NCBI RefSeq assembly: GCF_003318275.1
Contig: NZ_QOCH01000013.1
Span: 62,001-126,000 of the forward strand
DNA length: 64,000 nucleotides
Direction: 5' to 3'
Source of the DNA: Marinobacter sp. F3R11
GTDB lineage: Bacteria; Pseudomonadota; Gammaproteobacteria; Pseudomonadales; Oleiphilaceae
Position 1 is the first letter of the stretch. Each line of letters begins with the position of its first letter. Made by a program: the position numbers and the translations under genes. Below the pieces are notes generated by a model. That model did not search any database. It saw only the letters and a program-made list of their open reading frames with translations, and was not told where the DNA came from. Shown here one piece after another: positions 17,031 to 26,568 of this stretch.

Positions 17031-17619
17031 ACCAGTAGTTCACAGATGCAGGGTCTCCCTGATGGACTAACACAGGTTCAAACAGGGGCACTGCGCCAGC
17101 CTGCTGTAACTCTGCGGCAACTTGCAGGCCAAAACCGCAGAAGTTGCTATAACTGCGATCCCCCAAGGCTAAAACCGCATAGGAGCAGGAGGCGAAATTC
17201 CGGAGAAAGCTGCCTCCCTCCTCTTGCCAGGCATCACCCGTTCTCGGTGCATCGCCGTTGCCTGTAGTGCTGGCAATAACCAGCAAACCTTTGGATGGCC
17301 GCGGGCTTGAAACCAGCCGATTAAGCTCAACCAGAGATGCGCGCAGCCCGTTTTCCCGAATGGTTTTGCAGGTCTGCCTGGCTATTTGCCGGGCTGTGCC
17401 GGTTTCGGTGGCGTAAGCAACCAGGTAGTCCACCCCTGCTCCGCTCTCACCTTCAGCTTCCCCGAGACAAGCTTTGTTGTACCGGAGAAGGATCAGGGCG
17501 TAAGCCGCTATCGCAGCAGTTGCTACGATTTTTCGTTCCAGCGCAAGCCCTTCCTGAAACAGCACCCAGAGAACCCCGCAAAACAAAGCTGCAACAGCCG
17601 GCTTCACCCACCAGTTCAA
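16990..17619 (-). CDS. Membrane-anchored flavodoxin-domain protein
   Basis: 209 aa. Two N-terminal hydrophobic segments (residues about 5-22 and 30-47) anchor a flavodoxin domain of the CPR/sulfite-reductase type: FMN-binding ATETGTARQIA, ASTTGNGDAPRTG and ALGDRSYSNFCGFG. No FAD/NADPH module follows, so it would exchange electrons with a partner. ATG overlaps the DUF4198 gene stop (ATGA), and the gene ends the PepSY-DUF2271-DUF4198 operon, a set often linked to reductive iron or siderophore handling (inference). Confidence 0.82.
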   Translation of the reverse strand: MNWWVKPAVAALFCGVLWVLFQEGLALERKIVATAAIAAYALILLRYNKACLGEAEGESGAGVDYLVAYATETGTARQIARQTCKTIRENGLRASLVELNRLVSSPRPSKGLLVIASTTGNGDAPRTGDAWQEEGGSFLRNFASCSYAVLALGDRSYSNFCGFGLQVAAELQQAGAVPLFEPVLVHQGDPASVNYWFRQLSRSAVPARR

Positions 17620-18419
17620 AGCGGCAACACCTCAAGCGTGGCGCTGTAACTCATCCGTCTTTTGGCATTGTCGAGACGCTTACCTGGTTGCTCCAATTCG
17701 GTCTCCAGCCAATACATCCCTGGCTGCTCCCATTCAACAAAAATGCTGCCCTGAGCATCAGTCTTGAGCTGCATTTCATCAACCTGGTCCCGATATCGGA
17801 TACCATCCCGAATCAGTACAACATCCAGATCTGCCGCAGGCTTGCCATCCACAAAGAAGCGGAACTCTGAGGTTTCACCGGCAAACAGGTCATTAGGGTG
17901 GGTAACTGGAACCATTTCCAGACCAACACCTTGAGCTTCAAAGGTTTCATAGGTCGGCGCGCCTTTGGTGACAAACACCTGCATGAGGTTATCCATCTCG
18001 AACAGGCGCAGGCCTTCGGCATCTTCAGGGATATCCTTGACTTCATCTACACTGCCACGCCACCTGACCGGCTTGTCATTCAGCTTATACATACCAGCAA
18101 GGCCGGAGCGTCGGATTTCGAACGTATAGGTCCCATCGTTTGTGAGCTCCGCGTCAAATACCGAACGGTATTTCCCGGTAGCCCTGTTCAGTGCCTCCAC
18201 CGGCTCCCCCCGGGGACCGATTATTTCCAACTGGTCCAGGTTTAAAGGATGGTGCTCAAAATAGAAGAGGCTGTTTGAAACGGCTCCATCCATCGTTACC
18301 CAGGCGGTATCACCGGCAAGAACAGTTGCTGAAGGCAACATCCAGGCTCTGTGAGCATGAGCCTGAGATACCGCACCGATACCAGCGGCCAGCAAGGCCG
18401 CTGCGATTAACTTCTTCAT
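17616..18419 (-). CDS. DUF4198-type periplasmic protein
   Basis: 267 aa with a Sec signal (MKKLIAAALLAAGIGAVSQAHA) followed by HRAWMLPS, the usual opening of DUF4198 proteins. Beta-sandwich modules follow, e.g. DGTYTFEIRRSG and the carboxyl repeat GSIFVEWEQPGMYWLE. Related proteins occur with metal transport genes, and the His-rich start could bind a metal. Third of four genes in the PepSY operon and translationally coupled to the flavodoxin gene. Confidence 0.78.
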   Translation of the reverse strand: MKKLIAAALLAAGIGAVSQAHAHRAWMLPSATVLAGDTAWVTMDGAVSNSLFYFEHHPLNLDQLEIIGPRGEPVEALNRATGKYRSVFDAELTNDGTYTFEIRRSGLAGMYKLNDKPVRWRGSVDEVKDIPEDAEGLRLFEMDNLMQVFVTKGAPTYETFEAQGVGLEMVPVTHPNDLFAGETSEFRFFVDGKPAADLDVVLIRDGIRYRDQVDEMQLKTDAQGSIFVEWEQPGMYWLETELEQPGKRLDNAKRRMSYSATLEVLPL

Positions 18420-18444
18420 AGTAATGAACCTCTTTCCGGGATGT

Positions 18445-18963
18445 TCAGGGTTTGACTACGAGTTGTATGCGGCCAAGCTCATTGCTGCCCTGCTTCACAA
18501 TTTCCTGTCGTTCTTGAGGTGGCCACTGGAAGGGTAATCTCAATAGTTCCCTGCCACCCACTTCTCTCGCGGCTTCTACTACCAACCGATAGTCACCCCC
18601 CGGCAGATCTTTGATAACCGGGGAATTACTGCTGAATTCCAGCTTATGGGTGCCAACAGGTCGGGTTGCTGCACTGAACCCATCAACAGGGAATTCCAGT
18701 TGTCGCCCACTTCTTCGCCACCAGAGCCGAAGGTCCTTCAGCCATTTCTGGCCCTCGTCATCGCGCATGTCGTGGTCATACCAGAGTGACAGATTCTGCT
18801 GATGCTGCCCTTTGGTGTCTTCAACCCATATTGCAACGTAGGGGTGGTGGTATTCCGCTACGTTCAGGGCCGGAATCTCTACCTCGAGTTCCAACTCTGC
18901 TGCCCCCGCGCATGCCGAACCCAACAACAGGGCCAGCAAGGTGGTTTTGCCGGTTAACCTCAT
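18445..18963 (-). CDS. DUF2271-type periplasmic protein
   Basis: 172 aa with a signal peptide ending near GAAE and an AAGGAG ribosome site. The segment HHPYVAIWVEDTKGQHQQNL and the late LPGGDYRLVVEAAREVGG match DUF2271 proteins, a beta-rich family that accompanies PepSY-TM proteins. Function is unknown; a periplasmic part of a membrane electron-transfer or iron-uptake system is the best guess. Confidence 0.78.
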   Translation of the reverse strand: MRLTGKTTLLALLLGSACAGAAELELEVEIPALNVAEYHHPYVAIWVEDTKGQHQQNLSLWYDHDMRDDEGQKWLKDLRLWWRRSGRQLEFPVDGFSAATRPVGTHKLEFSSNSPVIKDLPGGDYRLVVEAAREVGGRELLRLPFQWPPQERQEIVKQGSNELGRIQLVVKP

Positions 18964-18972
18964 AAACTCTCC

Positions 18973-19629
18973 TTAGTGAACAAACAGTGCGACGAGCAAA
19001 ACCGGAATCAGTATTCCGGCCCCCACAACCGGCCATACCGCTGGTCTCTCCCGGGAATGAATCCACAGAACACCAAACCCGGTTACGCAGAAAACCACAC
19101 AAACCAACGCAAAAATATCAATGAACCAGACCCACGCATCTCCGGTATTCCGGCCTTTATGCAAATCATTCAGCCAGGCTATCCAGCCTCTGTCGGTGGT
19201 CTCGTAGACAAGCTCACCGGTTTCCAGATCTGCGCTCAACCAGGCATCGCCGCCCGGCCTGGGCTGCGATATATAGAGCTCATATTCCGACCACTCCGGA
19301 AGACCGCCCGTTAATGACACTCCATGTTCAGAAGCGAGCCACTCATTCAACTCAACCGGGATGTCCTCACTCTGCCTGTTATCCGAAGCACTGAGTTGAT
19401 GCACCAGCTCTTCTGGCAAGGTGTCCTCGATAACAACAACATCGGGCGCGGCACTTATCTGGCCGGCGTGATTCAGAGTAATTCCGGTAATGGCGAATAA
19501 CAGCATTCCAGACACGGCCAACGCTGAGCTTATCCAGTGCCAGCGCAAACAGAGTTTCAGCCAGCGGCTACGGCTCTTCCCGAAGCTTTCATCGCTGTTC
19601 GTTATTCTCCTGCTTGCTGTGTCTGTCAT
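18973..19629 (-). CDS. PepSY-associated membrane protein
   Basis: About 218 aa. Layout: a membrane helix after WLKLCLRWHWISSALAV, a periplasmic PepSY-like region with WLSADLETGELVYETTDRGW, a loop with NDLHKGRNTGDAW, and two further membrane helices. The histidines in RWHW and NDLHKG are typical of PepSY-TM proteins that may bind heme. Start is uncertain: ATG at 19629 (used) or 19647, neither with a strong ribosome site. First gene of a four-gene operon ending in the flavodoxin. Confidence 0.78.
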   Translation of the reverse strand: MTDTASRRITNSDESFGKSRSRWLKLCLRWHWISSALAVSGMLLFAITGITLNHAGQISAAPDVVVIEDTLPEELVHQLSASDNRQSEDIPVELNEWLASEHGVSLTGGLPEWSEYELYISQPRPGGDAWLSADLETGELVYETTDRGWIAWLNDLHKGRNTGDAWVWFIDIFALVCVVFCVTGFGVLWIHSRERPAVWPVVGAGILIPVLLVALFVH

Positions 19630-19852
19630 ATACCGCTGAGGCTCCATGGCTCATTGCAGACTGCCACTATGCTTACAAGCAAGGCACTCTGATCGAAAAC
19701 AAGCGGGAGATTATGTCATTTGTTAAACGCTTACAATTCCCATTTACAGATATTTTACAATACCAACCGTAAATGCTTATTGTTAGCGGGAAATCTTGAC
19801 GTGCAGCGAACTGAGCCGGGGGGGGAATGCAGAAGAAGCTAAACTATAAGGG

Positions 19853-19884
19853 CACCAGAAATGGCGCCCCGGTTTATTCTGGTG
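19853..19884. terminator. Hairpin behind the UDP-sugar epimerase gene
   Basis: Perfect eight-base inverted repeat CACCAGAA / TTCTGGTG enclosing a GGCGCC core, three bases beyond the epimerase stop. There is no T run, so it may act as a transcript end stabiliser rather than a classical terminator. Confidence 0.4.
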
Positions 19885-19887
19885 AGA

Positions 19888-20895
19888 TCAGACCTGGTAA
19901 AACTTACGATACCAGTCGACGAAGTTGGCTATCCCCTCCTCCACGGAGGTTTTTGGCGTATAGCCTACGTCGCGAATGAGATCATCTATGTTTGCGTATG
20001 TAGCGGGCACGTCACCTGGCTGCATTGGCAGCAGGTTTTTCCGGGCCTTCTTACCTGTCTGTTTTTCAATAATTTCAATAAAGCGCGACAACTCCACCGG
20101 GTTGTTACTTCCAATATTGTAGATGCGGTAAGGGGCTTTACTGGTACCCGGATCCGGCGCCGCTCCACTCCAGTCCTTGTTTGGCACGGCCACCTGATCC
20201 AGTGTCCGCACTACGCCTTCCACAATATCGTCTATGTAGGTGAAGTCCCGTTTGTGGCTGCCGTGATTGAAAACATCAATGGGCTCACCAGCCAGAATCT
20301 TTTTGGTAAAGATAAACAACGCCATATCCGGGCGACCCCAAGGGCCATATACCGTAAAAAACCGAAGCCCGGTTGTGGGCAAACCGTACAAATGGCTATA
20401 GGTATGGGCCATCAGTTCATTGGCTTTTTTTGATGCTGCATACAGGCTAAGAGGGTGGTCCACATTATCGTGAACGGAAAATGGCATGGCTTCATTGGCG
20501 CCATATACAGAACTGCTGGAGGCATAAACCAGGTGCTTCACATCGTTATGGCGGCATCCCTCCAGAATATTCATAAAGCCGACAAGGTTGGCATCTACGT
20601 ATGCGTCAGGGTTTTCCAGGGAATATCGTACACCTGCCTGGGCGGCAAGGTGTACGACTCGTTCAGGGCGATATTCTGAGAATATATCCGCCATCACCTC
20701 ACGGTCTGCGATGTCCTCACGCACTTCGACAAAGCCAGGGTTACCGGTGAGACGCGCCAGCCGGGCTTCCTTGAGACTGACATCGTAATAGTCGTTAAGG
20801 TTATCAACGCCTATGACCTCGTCTCCCCGCTCAAGCAACCGATGCGCCAGTTGCGCACCGATAAACCCGGCAGTGCCCGTTACCAGAATCCTCAA
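19888..20895 (-). CDS. UDP-glucuronate 4-epimerase-like enzyme
   Basis: 335 aa extended short-chain dehydrogenase. NAD motif TGTAGFIG at the amino end, SSSSVYG, catalytic YAASK, and [17 protein letters not shown], which is typical of the CapI/GAE group that interconverts UDP-glucuronate and UDP-galacturonate for surface polysaccharide. Ugd at 56.6-58.0 kb could make its substrate. It precedes no other sugar gene, so it is isolated from a polysaccharide cluster here. Confidence 0.88.
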   Translation of the reverse strand: MRILVTGTAGFIGAQLAHRLLERGDEVIGVDNLNDYYDVSLKEARLARLTGNPGFVEVREDIADREVMADIFSEYRPERVVHLAAQAGVRYSLENPDAYVDANLVGFMNILEGCRHNDVKHLVYASSSSVYGANEAMPFSVHDNVDHPLSLYAASKKANELMAHTYSHLYGLPTTGLRFFTVYGPWGRPDMALFIFTKKILAGEPIDVFNHGSHKRDFTYIDDIVEGVVRTLDQVAVPNKDWSGAAPDPGTSKAPYRIYNIGSNNPVELSRFIEIIEKQTGKKARKNLLPMQPGDVPATYANIDDLIRDVGYTPKTSVEEGIANFVDWYRKFYQV

Positions 20896-20920
20896 ATTTC
20901 TTACTCCCTTAATTAGCTGC

Positions 20921-21643
20921 TTAGAAAGACAGGCCCGCGCTGATAAAGGGCCCGTCGATTTTCACATCAAAAACATCACTACCATCTTCATAATCAACAG
21001 CAACCTGACGATAGCCTGCCCGCAGCTGAAGCAATGAAATGCTGTACTGGCCATAGACATTGAAATCACGCATGGAGTCGCCATCGAAGCTGATAAAATT
21101 ACCTTCTGCCCCGAGAGCTGCCCCGGTCAAAGGCAAGTCAAAACGGGCGGCAACATAACCCATAGGCACGACAGCATCGGCTTCTGTACGGCTTGACTGG
21201 ATCGCATTATGCACCTGCAGTTCACCTGAAAAATCCCGGACTGTGAGGCCCAGGTCCAGATTCACCCAGTTATCAAGAATTTCGTAGTACAGCGTTAAAT
21301 CCAGCTGTTCCAGATCCAGTTCAGAGCGGACATTACCTGCACTGACGCCATCAAATGAACTGCTTAGAGTTCCGTTACCGCTTTGCTGAACCAGCGTGTA
21401 GGCCAAACGCACATTTGGCAGCAGGGGCACCGGGTGTTCGATATAAACGCTGGCGTTGGCGTTACCATCATCTTTCAGCCGCAACTCGTCATTCACGTCA
21501 ACAGAGCTACTGCCAGATGTGACATCTCCGGACAAATCCGAATCCCAGTAGCTAACGCTGGCACCCAGGCCAACCACATCGGCTTGTACCAGGGGGGCCG
21601 CCAGAACAAGAGAACTCCCTGCCGCAAGAATCAATTTACGCAT
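20921..21643 (-). CDS. Outer-membrane beta-barrel protein (TIGR04219-like)
   Basis: 240 aa with a signal peptide ending at LVQA and a barrel of about eight strands finishing with FISAGLSF, the terminal aromatic typical of outer-membrane proteins. The opening [20 protein letters not shown] fits the TIGR04219 family of unknown function. Transcribed between purC and the epimerase on the same strand, 45 bases from purC. No substrate can be inferred. Confidence 0.75.
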   Translation of the reverse strand: MRKLILAAGSSLVLAAPLVQADVVGLGASVSYWDSDLSGDVTSGSSSVDVNDELRLKDDGNANASVYIEHPVPLLPNVRLAYTLVQQSGNGTLSSSFDGVSAGNVRSELDLEQLDLTLYYEILDNWVNLDLGLTVRDFSGELQVHNAIQSSRTEADAVVPMGYVAARFDLPLTGAALGAEGNFISFDGDSMRDFNVYGQYSISLLQLRAGYRQVAVDYEDGSDVFDVKIDGPFISAGLSF

Positions 21644-21688
21644 AGTGCACCTGTGTTGTTTTAATCTGTTTGGATCTATCGTTGACCA

Positions 21689-22402
21689 TCAGTCGAATTG
21701 GATACCAAGACGGCGACCCACTTCTTCATAAGTTTCGATAACGTCGCCCAGCCCTTGGCGGAAGCGATCCTTGTCCATTTTCTTACGGGTCTCCTTATCC
21801 CATATACGGCAGCCGTCAGGGCTGAATTCATCGCCCAGAACAATTTCCGCGCCGCTGCGGCCAAACTCCAGTTTGTAGTCCACCAGCAACATGCCCGCAT
21901 CATCAAACAGAGTTTTAAGTACATCATTTACTTTGTAGGTAAGCTCTTTCATGCGGGCCAGCTCGGCTTCACTTGCCCAGTTAAAGCTGATCGCCAGAGA
22001 TTCGTTAACCATTGGATCGTGCAGAGCATCATTTTTGAGAAACAGCTCATAGGTGGGTGGATTAAGCTCCAGCCCTTCTTCCACGCCAAGGCGGCGACAA
22101 AGACTACCTGCAGAAATATTTCGCACTACACATTCCACCGGAATCATATCCAGCTTTTTTACCAGCGATTCGGTAGCAGACAGCAGGCCCTCATGATGTG
22201 TCGGCACACCAGCAGCTTCCAACTTCTCCATGATGAATGCATTAAAACGGTTATTCACCATTCCTTTTCGATTGAGCTGCTCTTTCTTTTCGCCGTCAAA
22301 CGCCGAGGTATCGTCCCGGAAGACCAGGACAAAGCGCTCAGGATCATCAGTACTGAACACGGATTTGGCTTTGCCTGCGTAGAGTTCTTCGCGTTTTTCC
22401 AT
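21689..22402 (-). CDS. purC: SAICAR synthetase
   Basis: 237 aa enzyme joining CAIR with aspartate in purine synthesis. Visible motifs: [14 protein letters not shown] near the amino end, [15 protein letters not shown], the conserved [18 protein letters not shown] block and [10 protein letters not shown]. Length is typical of bacterial PurC. It follows bamC by 48 bases on the same strand; dapA-bamC-purC is a conserved gammaproteobacterial order. Confidence 0.96.
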   Translation of the reverse strand: MEKREELYAGKAKSVFSTDDPERFVLVFRDDTSAFDGEKKEQLNRKGMVNNRFNAFIMEKLEAAGVPTHHEGLLSATESLVKKLDMIPVECVVRNISAGSLCRRLGVEEGLELNPPTYELFLKNDALHDPMVNESLAISFNWASEAELARMKELTYKVNDVLKTLFDDAGMLLVDYKLEFGRSGAEIVLGDEFSPDGCRIWDKETRKKMDKDRFRQGLGDVIETYEEVGRRLGIQFD

Positions 22403-22450
22403 TAGTAAGTCTCCGAAACGGAGGCCCGCATCGCAGGCACCCCTTCTGAA

Positions 22451-23593
22451 TCAGTATAGGTAATCGAAAAGTTGTTTCAGCAGATCCTCAGAACCCCGGT
22501 CACCGCTATAATTTTCAACCACTTCTGCAGTCACGTGCACCTGACCATCCTGTTCTGCAAGATTGACAGTGTGGGTGTGGCGAGGCTTTTCTTTATCACT
22601 GAACCAACTGAACCAGCCCGGGTCGCGCTCATCGGCGGTTCGGAAATCAACAAAAAACCAGCCTTCACTGCGGTTAAGATCAACGATAGCGATATCCGAT
22701 TCGACAAGTGCACGATTAACCTCGGCCCAGGAACGGCCGTAGTCGAGATCCATTTCTATGGCTTTCGCAATGTCATTTTCAGACACCAGCTTCACAAGAG
22801 GTCTGGCCGCCATCCCCGATGCCGCCCGGGAGAACGATTTACTTTCTTCACGTGCCTTCAGGAAGGACCCGAGATCTGCGAGCAGGCGTTTCTGCAATTC
22901 CAGATCGCCTGTTGATGAGTCATTGGCGCCAGACCAGGGAATAAGTCCCGTGGGCCAAACGCCAGTGTCGTCGGAACCGTCTTCTGCCCTATTACCTTCT
23001 GAGGTGAGCTTGCGCACCTGAATTTCAGTCGTTTTCCGGCGTACACCGGGCGCTATACGCACCTGCAGTAGTGCTTTAGCTTCTGAGCCGTTAACTGCTG
23101 CGGGCTCATTCGACAGTTCCAGAAGTTCACGGGCGCGCATGCTGAAGTTTGCAACTTCGCTTTGCAGCAGGCCCAGTTGCGGATTGTCATAGGCGACACC
23201 CAGACCCCGTTCATTCATGTAGGCGGTTGCCGCTGGCCAGATGCGACCAGGCACGTCATTAACTAACAGCCAGGTTCTGCCATCCAGCTCTTCGACCACG
23301 TAGTTTTCCTCGAGAATTTCCGAGGTCATATCGGGAGGCCGGGGGATGTCGGACGACTGAATCTTGCCCGCATCTGCCGCATCTATCTTGCGAATGGGCA
23401 TAATCTGGGTGAAATTGGAAGAATCTGCCGTTTCCGGCAGAATCAGCTCATCACCTTCCGTTGCATTTACATAACGTCCAGAACGATCTTCCACCAGGCT
23501 ACAACCAGACGTAGCGACGGCCAGTAATAGCCCGGATGCAACCGCTATGGACCGGAATGCGTCGAATTTACGAATTCCTGAAAGAACCGGCAT
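22451..23593 (-). CDS. bamC: Outer-membrane assembly lipoprotein BamC
   Basis: 380 aa lipoprotein of the BAM complex that inserts outer-membrane proteins. The lipobox is LAVATSGC about 30 residues after the chosen start (23593). The unstructured amino region with LILPETADSSNF resembles the segment that grips BamD, and two helix-grip domains follow, with LSNEPAAVNG between strands and GWFFVDFRTADERDPGWFS in the second. An upstream in-frame start at 23638 would only lengthen the signal. Lies between dapA and purC. Confidence 0.9.
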   Translation of the reverse strand: MPVLSGIRKFDAFRSIAVASGLLLAVATSGCSLVEDRSGRYVNATEGDELILPETADSSNFTQIMPIRKIDAADAGKIQSSDIPRPPDMTSEILEENYVVEELDGRTWLLVNDVPGRIWPAATAYMNERGLGVAYDNPQLGLLQSEVANFSMRARELLELSNEPAAVNGSEAKALLQVRIAPGVRRKTTEIQVRKLTSEGNRAEDGSDDTGVWPTGLIPWSGANDSSTGDLELQKRLLADLGSFLKAREESKSFSRAASGMAARPLVKLVSENDIAKAIEMDLDYGRSWAEVNRALVESDIAIVDLNRSEGWFFVDFRTADERDPGWFSWFSDKEKPRHTHTVNLAEQDGQVHVTAEVVENYSGDRGSEDLLKQLFDYLY

Positions 23594-23640
23594 CGGCCTA
23601 CTCTCTGTGTGTGACTGTTTCTGGGTGGGTAGCTGCAAAC

Positions 23641-24519
23641 TCAGAGCACACCCGAAGCTTTCATTGCTTCTTCAAGTTCGGCATGGAATTTTTCGCTGAA
23701 CGGTGTCAGCGGCAGCCGGATACCTTCCCCGATCATACCCATGCGATAAAGTGCCCACTTCACCGGAATGGGGTTTGCTTCGAGGAACAATTTACGGTTC
23801 AACGGCATCAGAAGTTCGTTCAGACGCCCGGTTTCTTCCCGGTTGCCCGCCATGGCCGCTGCGCACAGTTCAGACATCGCTTTGGGAGCCACATTTGCGG
23901 TAACAGAAACGTTACCCTGGCCACCTGCAAGAATCAGCTCGGCCGCAGTAGCATCATCACCGGAGTAGACCGCCAGTCGCCCGTCCAGGGCTTCTATCAG
24001 CTCAATTCCCCGTGGGATATTCCCGGTAGCATCCTTGATAGCGACAATATTCGGAACGTCGGCAAGTCGAAGCACGGTTTCGTTCAGCATATCGCAGGAT
24101 GTACGCCCTGGTACGTTATAGAGCATCTGCTTTATGCCCGGCACCGCTTCTGCGATCGCCTTGAAGTGCTGATACAGGCCTTCCTGAGTCGGCTTGTTAT
24201 AATATGGAACAACCAGCAAACAGGCATCCGCACCAAGCTTGCAGGCTTCGGTGGTCAGCTCAATAGCTTCCCGTGTACTGTTGCCTCCGGTACCTGCAAT
24301 AACAGGGATGCGTCCGTTCACACGCTTGATAATGTGACCAATCGCCCGGCAGTGCTCTTTCTGATCAAGTGTTGCAGATTCACCGGTGGTACCCACAGCA
24401 ACGATACCGTCCGTACCGTTCTCCAGATGAAAATCCACCAACTTATCCAGATCCTCCCAGTGAATGTCACCATTAGGATGCATGGGTGTGACCAGTGCGA
24501 CAAGGCTACCCGTAATCAT
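23641..24519 (-). CDS. dapA: 4-hydroxy-tetrahydrodipicolinate synthase
   Basis: 292 aa TIM-barrel aldolase condensing pyruvate with aspartate semialdehyde, the first step of lysine/diaminopimelate synthesis. GTTGESATL, the catalytic tyrosine in MLYNVPGRTS, the Schiff-base lysine in VAIKDATGN, and YSGDD are all present. It lies immediately before bamC and is divergent from bcp, 74 bases apart. Confidence 0.97.
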   Translation of the reverse strand: MITGSLVALVTPMHPNGDIHWEDLDKLVDFHLENGTDGIVAVGTTGESATLDQKEHCRAIGHIIKRVNGRIPVIAGTGGNSTREAIELTTEACKLGADACLLVVPYYNKPTQEGLYQHFKAIAEAVPGIKQMLYNVPGRTSCDMLNETVLRLADVPNIVAIKDATGNIPRGIELIEALDGRLAVYSGDDATAAELILAGGQGNVSVTANVAPKAMSELCAAAMAGNREETGRLNELLMPLNRKLFLEANPIPVKWALYRMGMIGEGIRLPLTPFSEKFHAELEEAMKASGVL

Positions 24520-24593
24520 AAATGCTCCGTCCGAATAAAACGGTTATGGTAATGTTGGGCACGTACTGACACAAGGGAATTAAAGGAGAAGTC

Positions 24594-25064
24594 ATGTCAT
24601 CGGTTGAACTAAACAAACCAGTACCAGACTTTGAAGCGGCCGCCACAGGCGACCAGACCATTCGCCTGGCAGATTTACGCGGCAAAAATGTCGTGATTTA
24701 TTTCTACCCGAAAGACAATACACCGGGCTGCACAACGGAAGGACAAGACTTCCGGGACCAGATGAAAGCCTTCGCGGAACTGGACACAGAGATTTTCGGA
24801 GTTTCACGCGACGGACTGAAAGCACACGAAAATTTCCGGGCAAAGTTCGAATTCCCGTTTCATCTTATTTCCGATAAAGATGAAACTTTGTGCAAACTGT
24901 TTGATGTTATCAAACTCAAGAAGCTATACGGCAAAGAATACATGGGCATTGATCGCAGCACTTTCCTGATTGACCAGGATGGTGTGCTGCGCAAAGAGTG
25001 GCGAGGAGTGAAAGTACCGGGCCACGTGGACGAAGTCCTCGCAGCCGTCAAAGAGCTCGTATAA
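24594..25064 (+). CDS. bcp: Thiol peroxidase Bcp (PrxQ family)
   Basis: 156 aa cytoplasmic peroxiredoxin. The peroxidatic cysteine is C46 in FYPKDNTPGCTTEGQDF. Many Bcp proteins have a resolving cysteine five residues later; here that position is D51-region sequence (GQDF) without cysteine, and the only other cysteine is C100 in DETLCKLFDV. It may therefore act as a one-cysteine enzyme or use C100. Good AAAGGAG ribosome site. Confidence 0.94.
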   Translation: MSSVELNKPVPDFEAAATGDQTIRLADLRGKNVVIYFYPKDNTPGCTTEGQDFRDQMKAFAELDTEIFGVSRDGLKAHENFRAKFEFPFHLISDKDETLCKLFDVIKLKKLYGKEYMGIDRSTFLIDQDGVLRKEWRGVKVPGHVDEVLAAVKELV

Positions 25065-25073
25065 ACGACCCGG

Positions 25074-26156
25074 CTAACTCTGATCTGGTCCGGTTGAGGA
25101 GTATGGCTCCTTCACCGGCCAGGCAGAAAAGACAGCTTTCAGCATGGTTGCCAGGGGGATGGCAAAGAAAACACCCCACAGCCCCCAGATCCCGCCAAAA
25201 AACAGCACCGAAATAATGATGACAACCGGGTGAAGGTTGTTCACTTCCGAAAACAGCACAGGAACCAGCACATTGCCGTCCAGGGCCTGAATAATCCCGT
25301 AGATAACCATTACCCAGATAAAATGAGTACCCCAGCCGAAAGCGAACAGCGCAATCACTGCAACAGGAATGGTTACAACAGCAGCTCCGATATAAGGGAT
25401 AACAACACTCAGGCCCACCAATAGCGACAAGAGTGCCGCATAGGGTACGCCGAGAAGTTTGAATGAAACGTAGGTTGCGCTGCCAACGATCAGAATTTCA
25501 AGGGCTTTTCCCCGTACATAATTGGCACATTGAAGATTCACTTCGTGCCAGATCTGCAACATCATCGGGCGCTGGGGTGGAAGTAACCGTGAAATTGAAC
25601 CAAGCAGTACCGCGCGATCTTTCAGGAAGAAAAATACCAGAATGGGCACAAGGACCATATAGATCAGCAGAGCCACCAGATCAGGAATACTCGATAACGA
25701 GAAAGAAACCAGCCACTGGGTCATATGCCCTACTTCGGTGTTCACCTGCTGGTAAAGACTGCTTACCGCCTCTGCAGAGATTATGTGTGGATACTCTTCA
25801 GGGAGCAACTCCAGATAGGACTGTAGCTCACCGATGATTCGGGGTGCCTCACGAGCCAGAGTACTGAGCTGAGTCCATACAAGCGGAAGAAGCCCGAAAA
25901 TAAAGCCTACCAACACGCCGAGAAATACAAGGAAGACGCTCAGTATTGCGATTCCTTCCGGAACGCCGAGCGTGTTCAGCCGGGTTACAAGCCCCTGCAA
26001 AATGAACGCTACTATGAGTGAGCCGATTACGGGTGCAAGCATTGCACCGAACCAGATAATAAAAACTGTACCTGCCACCAGAATCAGGAAAAGAATGACA
26101 GCTTCTTCATCTGAAAAGTATTTATGCGCAAGACCGCGTAAAATTCTGAACATCAA
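25074..26156 (-). CDS. AI-2E family (PerM/TqsA-type) permease
   Basis: 360 aa inner-membrane protein with about seven or eight hydrophobic segments. The family signature is in the second half: YVRGKALEILIVGSATYVSF, then GVPYAALLSLLVGLSVVIPYIGA and the late GGIWGLWGVFFAIPLATMLKAV. Members export signals, small molecules or ions; the substrate here is unknown. Same strand as the tusA-like gene (13-base gap) and convergent with bcp. Confidence 0.85.
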   Translation of the reverse strand: MMFRILRGLAHKYFSDEEAVILFLILVAGTVFIIWFGAMLAPVIGSLIVAFILQGLVTRLNTLGVPEGIAILSVFLVFLGVLVGFIFGLLPLVWTQLSTLAREAPRIIGELQSYLELLPEEYPHIISAEAVSSLYQQVNTEVGHMTQWLVSFSLSSIPDLVALLIYMVLVPILVFFFLKDRAVLLGSISRLLPPQRPMMLQIWHEVNLQCANYVRGKALEILIVGSATYVSFKLLGVPYAALLSLLVGLSVVIPYIGAAVVTIPVAVIALFAFGWGTHFIWVMVIYGIIQALDGNVLVPVLFSEVNNLHPVVIIISVLFFGGIWGLWGVFFAIPLATMLKAVFSAWPVKEPYSSTGPDQS

Positions 26157-26169
26157 AAACTCCGGAGAA

Positions 26170-26397
26170 TCAACCGCCGCACTCTATCACAAACTTGTAA
26201 TGGCCATCATTTTCCGAGGAGTTCACCAGACGGTGGCGGGACAACTCCAGAAAGGCCGGGATATCGCGGGCAGAGCCCGCATCGGTAGCGATTACCTCAA
26301 GCTTCTCACCGGGAGCCATGCCGTTGAGCTCCAGCTTTGTTTTCAGCAGGGGCATAGGACAACGAAGCCCGGAAGCATCCAGTGTACGATCAGTCAT
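26170..26397 (-). CDS. TusA/SirA-family sulfur carrier protein
   Basis: 75 aa with the family motif DASGLRCPMPLLKTK, in which the CPxP cysteine carries persulfide sulfur. A relative of this gene next to the same neighbours in Pseudomonas supports molybdenum-cofactor or tRNA sulfur metabolism. ATG at 26397 gives the usual family length; a longer in-frame start at 26472 adds an unlikely Cys-rich extension. Lies between bepA (divergent) and the permease. Confidence 0.88.
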   Translation of the reverse strand: MTDRTLDASGLRCPMPLLKTKLELNGMAPGEKLEVIATDAGSARDIPAFLELSRHRLVNSSENDGHYKFVIECGG

Positions 26398-26568
26398 AAA
26401 GAAGCTGCACCATAACAAGACATGTAAGTCGCAAGCCGGCATTATGCCTCCAGTGATACTGTATTGCATCACAATACCGGTTATTGGTCAGGGTCTGGTT
26501 GTTTCAGGGAATTTCACCAGCAATATGTTGTCATAGCGGTAGCTTGAACCAGGAGCATATAGCATTAC

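Noticed and set aside
19740..19800. Possible Fur box upstream of the PepSY operon
   Set aside because: AT-rich sequence with only partial resemblance to the 19-base consensus; not enough to claim iron regulation.
19818..19825. Eight-base G tract in the intergenic region before the epimerase end
   Set aside because: Non-coding and not within a recognisable promoter; no basis for phase variation.
23536..24552. Long open frame antisense to dapA and the start of bamC
   Set aside because: The minus strand reads as well-conserved DapA and BamC; the plus-strand translation has no family features and is rich in Cys/His/Arg, as expected for a shadow frame.
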